Shown here piece by piece: positions 6,297 through 11,305 of a DNA stretch of 11,305 nt. Location: assembly GCA_913062745.1 (NCBI GenBank), contig CAJXXJ010000059.1, forward strand, positions 1 to 11,305, read 5' to 3'. The notes beneath the pieces are model-generated. The model did not search any database, had not been told where the DNA came from, and saw nothing but the letters and a program-made list of their open reading frames with translations. Source of the stretch: an uncultured Phaeodactylibacter sp. Lineage in GTDB: Bacteria > Bacteroidota > Bacteroidia > Chitinophagales > Saprospiraceae. How positions within the stretch are numbered: position 1 is the stretch's first letter; the number at the start of each line of letters is the position of its first letter. The translations under genes and the position numbers were made by a program.

Positions 6297-6629
6297 CTGT
6301 TTTTAAGTTTGTTGTAGCAAAGCGGCTGTAAAATAGAGACTTTTGCCTGACTCCGCCTAATAACCCATCTATTATTTTGCCGGGGCAGGTTTTCGCCGCC
6401 TATCCGTAGGAAGGGTAAAGCTTACACGTGAATGCAGGCGTCTGCGGCGGCTTGCGCAGGGTGGCAAAGGATTGGTTCGGGCACGCGGCCGGGCCGTACC
6501 TGTAGGCCTGCTCCCGGTATTCCCGGCGGGCAGCGGCAGTATAAAAAGAACAGGCTGCCCGGCGGTTTTTGCTGCCTTCTTCTTAACTTCGCGTTTTTTG
6601 CTTGCCGTACCAATTTCGCCCTTCGTACT
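6297..6629. other. Divergent intergenic region between a POT gene and ruvA
   Basis: This 333-base stretch contains no gene I can support; frames across it are GC-rich shadows without recognisable sequence. It should hold the promoters for both flanking genes. On the plus strand TAACTTCG at 6584-6591 matches seven of eight positions of the TAnnTTTG element, about 40 bases before the ruvA start, with no clear -33 at normal spacing. A hairpin CGGGCAGC (6527-6534) with GCTGCCCG (6554-6561), loop 19, is followed shortly by five T's (6566-6570); an alternative fold pairs GGCAG (6535-6539) with CTGCC (6555-6559). It could be an attenuator-like element or chance in GC-rich DNA. Confidence 0.4.
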
Positions 6630-7223
6630 ATGATCGCTTACATCAAAGGAAATATCACATTCAAAAGCCCCACCTATATCGTGGTGGAAACAGCCGGGCT
6701 TGGCTACCACGTCAACATCAGCCTGCACACTTACGCGCAGGTGGAAAAGCTGGAGTCGGTCAAAATCCTGACTCACCTGCACATTAAAGAAGACAGCCAC
6801 ACCCTCTACGGTTTTGCGGATGCCCCGGAGCGCAGCCTCTTCGTGCACCTGCTGTCTGTGTCCGGCATCGGCCCCAATACCGCACAGCTCATGCTCTCCG
6901 CTATGACGCCGGAGGAGATGCGCGCCGCCATCGTCGCAGAAGACGTAAACGCCCTCAAGCGCATGAAGGGGGTCGGGCCCAAAACGGCCAAGCGCATCAT
7001 CCTCGACCTGAAAGACAAACTCATGAAAGATGCCGGAGAAGACGCCCCGGCCCTGATCCCGCAGGCAGACAATACTATCCGGGAGGAGGCGTTATCTGCT
7101 TTGGTAGCGCTGCAGTTCAACCGCATTCAGGCCCAAAAAGCCCTGAACAAAGTGCTCAAATCCCAACCTCATACAACCAATGTAGAAAGCCTTATCAAGC
7201 TGGCGCTGAAAGAATTATCCTAA
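6630..7223 (+). CDS. ruvA: Holliday junction DNA helicase subunit RuvA
   Basis: A 197-residue protein that binds four-way DNA junctions as a tetramer and, with the RuvB motor, drives branch migration in recombination and repair; RuvC later cuts the junction. All three domains are visible. Domain I (about 1-62) is the OB fold, beginning MIAYIKGNI and ending EDSHTLYGF; E54 and D55 correspond to the acidic pin of the E. coli protein. Domain II (about 64-130) has two helix-hairpin-helix motifs, SVSGIGPNTA (76-85) and MKGVGPKTAKRI (112-123). After a variable linker, domain III (about 150-197, REEALSALVAL onward) is the RuvB-binding module. Length is close to the usual 190-205. The open frame extends far upstream, but the ATG at 6630 gives the conserved N-terminus. 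Same direction as sprA, 303 bases apart; sprA is its neighbour in many Bacteroidota. Confidence 0.97.
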   Translation: MIAYIKGNITFKSPTYIVVETAGLGYHVNISLHTYAQVEKLESVKILTHLHIKEDSHTLYGFADAPERSLFVHLLSVSGIGPNTAQLMLSAMTPEEMRAAIVAEDVNALKRMKGVGPKTAKRIILDLKDKLMKDAGEDAPALIPQADNTIREEALSALVALQFNRIQAQKALNKVLKSQPHTTNVESLIKLALKELS

Positions 7224-7526
7224 GTGCCGGGCTACCGCAAATGGCGGTGAAATGGGCAGGGTATATTTTTTTATCCCTCCCATCTTCCCTTTCTTTGCGC
7301 AGCTAAATAAGCCCGTACGCCCCACTGTGTTAAAATTGGCGGGCCGGGCAAAATTTTAGTATTGCCTTCGTTTAAGGGAAGTACGCAAAAAAAGGAGCCG
7401 AACTTGTTCGTTTCCAGGCCCCTGATTAACAGTTTTTTAACTGCATGAACACCCGCCGGTATGCCCACCTGCGGGTAGAAACTGAGAGAATGGGGGCTGG
7501 CTCGTACCAATCCCATGTTGTGAATT
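7224..7526. other. Intergenic region between ruvA and sprA with several small hairpins
   Basis: This 303-base stretch holds no gene I can support. Directly after the ruvA stop is a small hairpin ACCGC (7234-7238) with GCGGT (7244-7248). Next, ATGGGCAGGG (7252-7261) can pair with CCCTCCCAT (7275-7283), with a bulge and a loop carrying seven T's; together these may terminate ruvA transcripts. Further on, CAGTT and AACTG around four T's (near 7430-7443) form another small hairpin, and ACCCGC with GCGGGT pair near 7449-7475. TTTCTTTG at about 7287-7294 is a seven-of-eight match to the -7 element and could start an sprA transcript with a leader near 230 bases. The structured leader suggests control, but no known riboswitch class was recognised. 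Confidence 0.35.
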
Positions 7527-10500
7527 ATGAATAGAATATTACTACCCTTAGGTTTCTTCTTTGGAATAGCAACTTTCTCGCTGGCCGGCAGCCACTCGCT
7601 GAATGACCCCTACCATACCGACTACACCGTAGCTGCGGTAGCGGACACTATCCCGGATATTGAAGAGCGGTACGGTGACTTCCTGACCGACCCGGCCAAT
7701 GGAAACCCCTTCGACCTCGAAGACCCCAGCGTCATCGAACAGGAAGTAGAGTACGACCCGGAATCCGGCCAGTACATCATCCGCGAAAAAGTCGGGGACG
7801 ATTACTTCCGGCCCCCTACCTTCATGACTTTCGATGAATACATGGACTGGCGGCGTAAGCAGGAAGAGAACAATTATTTCCGCGAACTCTCCGGCGCGGT
7901 ATCCGATAACGGCGGCAGCAGCCTCGACCCCATCGATCGCATTGATGTACAGGAAAGCCTGATTGAGCGTCTCTTTGGCGGCACCGAAGTGGATATCCGG
8001 CCGCAGGGCAATATCGACCTGACCTTCGGAGTGAACTCCAACCGCACCGAACGCCCGGACCTGCCGGAGCGGCAGCGCAACTTTACCAACTTCGACTTTG
8101 ATATGAATATCAATATCAATGTCATGGGCCAGATCGGGGAAAAGCTCAACCTGACGACCAACTTCAACACCAACGCCAACTTTAACTTTGATAATCAAAT
8201 CAAAGTCGACTATAATTCCGACAACTTCGAGGGCGGCGAAGATGCCATCCTGCAAAATATTGAGGCCGGTAACGTGAGCCTGCCGCTGCGGGGCAACCTC
8301 ATACAGGGCGCGCAAAGCCTTTTCGGTATCAAGACAGAGCTTAAGTTTGGCCACCTCCGGCTTACCGCTATCGCCTCTCAGCAGCAGTCGCAGCGCGAGA
8401 GTGTGCAGGTCGAAGGGGGCAGCCAGATACAAACCTTTGAAGTACGGGCGGATGAATACGACGAAAACCGCCACTTCCTGCTCACCCACTTCAACCGCGC
8501 CAACTTCGAGCGGGCACTGGAAAACCTGCCGCAGATCAACAGCCTGATCAACATCAAAAAGCTGGAAGTCTGGATTACCAACGACAATAACGAAGTCACC
8601 GATGTACGGGAAATCGTAGCACTGGCTGACCTGGGCGAAACAGAAGAGCTGGTCAGCCCGGACAAAATAGATATCAACCCGCAGTGGAACCGCCGCGACC
8701 CGATCACCAATTCTTTACTGCCGGACAACCGCGCCAATAACCTCTACGGCCGCTTAGTCAACCGCGGCGATAATGCCCGCGATATCGACCGAGCCGTGGC
8801 TACGCTGCAAAATGAATTCGACCTGCAGCAAACCAAAGACTTCGAGAAAGTGAACGCCCGTAAACTGCGCCCTTCCGAGTATACTTTCCACCCGGAGCTG
8901 GGCTTTGTCTCCGTCAATATCAATGTACGGCCCGATCAGGTGCTGGGCGTGGCTTTTGAATATGAGTACAACGGCCAAATCTTCCGCGTGGGGGATATGT
9001 CGATCAACAACAGCACCGTAGGTACGGATACTACTGACCGTACCCCCAAGGTGTTGTTTGTGAAAATGCTGAAAAGTACCACGCAGCGTACGGACATCCC
9101 GACCTGGGACCTGATGATGAAAAACGTGTACCCCATCGGTGCATTTCAGGTCAACCAGAAGGACTTCCGCCTCGATATCTTCTACGATGACCCCGGTGCA
9201 GGCCAGAAGCGCTTCCTGCCAGAGTCGGAAATTGCCGGCCAGCCCCTGCTGCGCGTGTTGAACCTGGATAACCTCAACACACAGGGCGACCCGCAGCCGG
9301 ATGGCATATTTGACTTCGTGCCCGGTGTGACCATCAATCCCGGCAACGGCCGGATCATGTTCCCGGTACTTGAGCCCTTTGGTTCTGACCTGGCGGAGGA
9401 AATCTCCGATCCGGACCTGAGGCGTAAGTATGTGTACGACTCCCTCTACGAAACTACGCTCTTCCTCGCACAGGAATCGGCAGAACAGAACCGATTCATC
9501 ATCCGGGGTGAGTACAAGTCGAGTGTATCTTCGGAGATTTCGCTTGGTGCGTTCAATATCCCGGAAGGCTCCGTTACTGTGCGGGCCGGCGGACAGCAGC
9601 TGCAGGAAGGTATCGACTACGAAGTCGACTACAATATAGGCAAGGTGCGTATCCTGAATGATGCCCTGCTCCAATCCGGGGTCCCCATCGATGTATCTTA
9701 CGAAGACAATACGCTTTTTGGCTTTCAGTCGAAAACCATGGTGGGCCTGCGGGCCGATTATCAGGTAGATGAGAATTTCAACATCGGAGGTACCTTCCTG
9801 AAGCTCTTTGAACGACCTTTCACCCAGAAGGTCAATATCGGCGATGACCCCATCAACAATAATATGTACGGGCTTGACCTTAACCTCAGCCGGGAAGCTC
9901 CCTGGCTGACGAGGGCGGTGGATGCCCTGCCGGGTATTTCCACCAAAGAAGCTTCTTCCATCACCGTAGCTGCGGAAGCCGCGGCCATCCAACCCGGCCA
10001 CGCGCGCGCGATCAACCAAAACCGCAAAGACCGTGGAGGCGTCGTGTACGTGGATGACTTTGAGGGCAGCGGTGCGAGCTTTGACCTGCGCGCGCAGGCT
10101 CAGGTTTGGTCCCTGGCTAGTATACCGCAAAATGCGACCGGGCCCGGCGTGCCTCCGGGCGCACAGCTATTCCCGGAAGCAGACCTGATCAACGACCTCC
10201 GTTCCGGCGCCAACCGGGCGCTGCTCAACTGGTACCGCATTGACCAGGTAGCGCGGAATAACGAAGACGACAATAACATATACACCAGCCAGGTTCTGCA
10301 GACGGAAGTGTTCCCGAACCTGCAGGTGCCGCCTACACAGCTGCCCAATGTGCAGACCTTCGACCTGCGCTACTACCCGAATTTGCGCGGCCCCTACAAC
10401 TTCGATTTGCCGGAAGGCTATCCCGGCTTTACCAGCGGGGTGGATGTAGACCCGACCCAAATCCGACTGCGGGACCCGAAAACCCGCTGGGCAGGCGTCA

Positions 10501-11305
10501 TGCGGGAAATGACCACCAATGACTTCCAGGCTGCGAATATCGAATTCCTTGAATTCTGGGTGCTCAGCCCTTTTCTGGATGAGAATGGTAACGGTGCAGA
10601 CCCGGAAGCAGTGCGAAAGGAGGGAGACCTGTACATCAATCTGGGCAACGTATCAGAGGATATCCTGCGGGATTCCCGACTCTTCTTTGAGAATGGCCTG
10701 CCGAGCCCGAACAATGAGAACCGGCAAACGAACCAGACCCGCTGGTCCCGCGTGCCCGTCGCCCAGCAGATTACCCGGGCATTTGACATCGACGAAGCTG
10801 CGCGGGAAGTACAGGACGTGGGGCTCGATGGCTTGAATGACCTGGCAGAAGCAGAGCAGTTTGCGGATTACATCAATGCTATTTCTGCTGTCAACATGGG
10901 AATGGGCGACCTGCTGCTCGAGGACCCTGCTAACGATAACTTCCGCTACTACAATGATGGGCAGTGGGAGGATGAAGCCGGAATCTACGAGCGTTACCGG
11001 CAGTTTAACAACCCGGATGGCAACTCGCAGTCTGCCTCACAGAACACCGGTAACCAAAACCTGCGGCAGACCGGTACGAACATCCCTGATGCGGAGGACC
11101 TGAACCGCGATAATACGCTGAACGAATCGGAAGCTTACTTCCAGTACCGTATTCCGTTGCGGCACGACCCGGAGCGCCCGGGCCATATCGATACAGAGGA
11201 GACTCCGTTTATTACGGATGAGCGGGAAGTTTCCAATGGCCGGATCTGGTATCGTTTCCGGATTCCGCTAAACGGCGAAGAAAAGGAGGCCATCGGCGGT
11301 ATCCG
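7527..11305 (+). CDS. sprA: Type IX secretion outer-membrane translocon SprA/Sov, N-terminal half
   Basis: The frame from ATG 7527 stays open for 1259 codons and runs off the right edge; known SprA proteins are about 2,400 residues, so a little over half is seen. SprA forms the very large outer-membrane beta-barrel through which type IX secretion cargo passes; it is needed for surface adhesins, gliding and secreted enzymes where present. Residues 1-20 are a signal peptide. Next come an acidic region and the characteristic N-terminal SprA segments: DIRPQGNIDLTFGVNSNRTE (about 156-175), an Asn/Phe-rich beta stretch (about 185-230) ending NQIKVDY, and the landmark D843-D844-F845-E846-G847-S848. 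The register is confirmed at both 10053 and the final complete codon at 11303, so no frameshift was found. No ribosome-binding site of Shine-Dalgarno type precedes the start; the nearest upstream ATG is closed at once by TGA. Long antisense frames here are artefacts of GC-rich codon use. Confidence 0.95.
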   Translation, partial: MNRILLPLGFFFGIATFSLAGSHSLNDPYHTDYTVAAVADTIPDIEERYGDFLTDPANGNPFDLEDPSVIEQEVEYDPESGQYIIREKVGDDYFRPPTFMTFDEYMDWRRKQEENNYFRELSGAVSDNGGSSLDPIDRIDVQESLIERLFGGTEVDIRPQGNIDLTFGVNSNRTERPDLPERQRNFTNFDFDMNININVMGQIGEKLNLTTNFNTNANFNFDNQIKVDYNSDNFEGGEDAILQNIEAGNVSLPLRGNLIQGAQSLFGIKTELKFGHLRLTAIASQQQSQRESVQVEGGSQIQTFEVRADEYDENRHFLLTHFNRANFERALENLPQINSLINIKKLEVWITNDNNEVTDVREIVALADLGETEELVSPDKIDINPQWNRRDPITNSLLPDNRANNLYGRLVNRGDNARDIDRAVATLQNEFDLQQTKDFEKVNARKLRPSEYTFHPELGFVSVNINVRPDQVLGVAFEYEYNGQIFRVGDMSINNSTVGTDTTDRTPKVLFVKMLKSTTQRTDIPTWDLMMKNVYPIGAFQVNQKDFRLDIFYDDPGAGQKRFLPESEIAGQPLLRVLNLDNLNTQGDPQPDGIFDFVPGVTINPGNGRIMFPVLEPFGSDLAEEISDPDLRRKYVYDSLYETTLFLAQESAEQNRFIIRGEYKSSVSSEISLGAFNIPEGSVTVRAGGQQLQEGIDYEVDYNIGKVRILNDALLQSGVPIDVSYEDNTLFGFQSKTMVGLRADYQVDENFNIGGTFLKLFERPFTQKVNIGDDPINNNMYGLDLNLSREAPWLTRAVDALPGISTKEASSITVAAEAAAIQPGHARAINQNRKDRGGVVYVDDFEGSGASFDLRAQAQVWSLASIPQNATGPGVPPGAQLFPEADLINDLRSGANRALLNWYRIDQVARNNEDDNNIYTSQVLQTEVFPNLQVPPTQLPNVQTFDLRYYPNLRGPYNFDLPEGYPGFTSGVDVDPTQIRLRDPKTRWAGVMREMTTNDFQAANIEFLEFWVLSPFLDENGNGADPEAVRKEGDLYINLGNVSEDILRDSRLFFENGLPSPNNENRQTNQTRWSRVPVAQQITRAFDIDEAAREVQDVGLDGLNDLAEAEQFADYINAISAVNMGMGDLLLEDPANDNFRYYNDGQWEDEAGIYERYRQFNNPDGNSQSASQNTGNQNLRQTGTNIPDAEDLNRDNTLNESEAYFQYRIPLRHDPERPGHIDTEETPFITDEREVSNGRIWYRFRIPLNGEEKEAIGGI

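Noticed and set aside
6372..6848. A 158-codon minus-strand frame crossing the start of ruvA
   Set aside because: It overlaps the conserved OB-fold coding region of ruvA, and its sequence is low-complexity Arg/Pro/Ala.
7271..7516. An 81-codon minus-strand frame in the ruvA-sprA gap
   Set aside because: No recognisable motif, no signal peptide and no plausible start signals; it overlaps the proposed hairpins and promoter region.
8754..10130. A 458-codon minus-strand open frame opposite sprA, and a 313-codon one at 7548-8489
   Set aside because: The plus strand encodes an unmistakable SprA in continuous frame. The antisense frames arise from GC-rich codon bias and give low-complexity His/Val/Asp-rich sequence with no recognisable domain.
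1..11305. CRISPR arrays, insertion sequences, tRNA or rRNA genes
   Set aside because: No regularly spaced repeats, transposase sequence, terminal inverted repeats flanked by duplications, or tRNA landmarks were found on either strand.

Overview
The window comes from a member of the Bacteroidota. The decisive marker is the first half of sprA (Sov in Porphyromonas), the outer-membrane translocon of the type IX secretion system, which is restricted to this phylum. It follows ruvA, a neighbour pair I recall from many Bacteroidota. Lack of clear Shine-Dalgarno sequences, signal peptides ending in Ala-Gln or Gly-Gln, and a TAnnTTTG-type promoter fit the same phylum. The GC-rich right part resembles a Saprospiria-type genome, but I infer that only from composition and gene order.

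Layout. Left part (1-2746, fairly AT-rich): the start of a probable alpha/beta-hydrolase (minus, cut by the window edge); a HEPN-like protein with an added beta-rich C-terminal domain (minus); divergently, a secreted MORN-repeat protein (plus); then, convergent to it, two overlapping exported thioredoxin-fold proteins (minus; CGPC then CGWC active sites). Positions 2747-2880 are an AT-rich gap with a candidate promoter and an inverted repeat. Right part (2881-11305, clearly GC-richer): two tandem proton-dependent oligopeptide transporters of the POT/PTR family (minus) separated by a strong hairpin; a 333-base intergenic region; ruvA (plus); a 303-base intergenic region; and sprA (plus), which stays open for 1259 codons to the window end.

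Functional picture. The right part is core metabolism and cell-envelope machinery: peptide uptake, Holliday-junction processing and type IX secretion. The left part is accessory: three exported proteins, one protein of possible nucleic-acid-related ancestry, and a hydrolase. Nothing ties the left genes into a recognised pathway. The most notable large-scale feature is the sharp change in base composition at about 2750-2880, which could mark horizontally acquired DNA or an assembly join. No tRNA, rRNA, CRISPR array, insertion sequence or integrase was seen. I do not find convincing evidence of a new multi-gene system; the best candidate for undescribed biology is the HEPN-like two-domain protein at 139-912.
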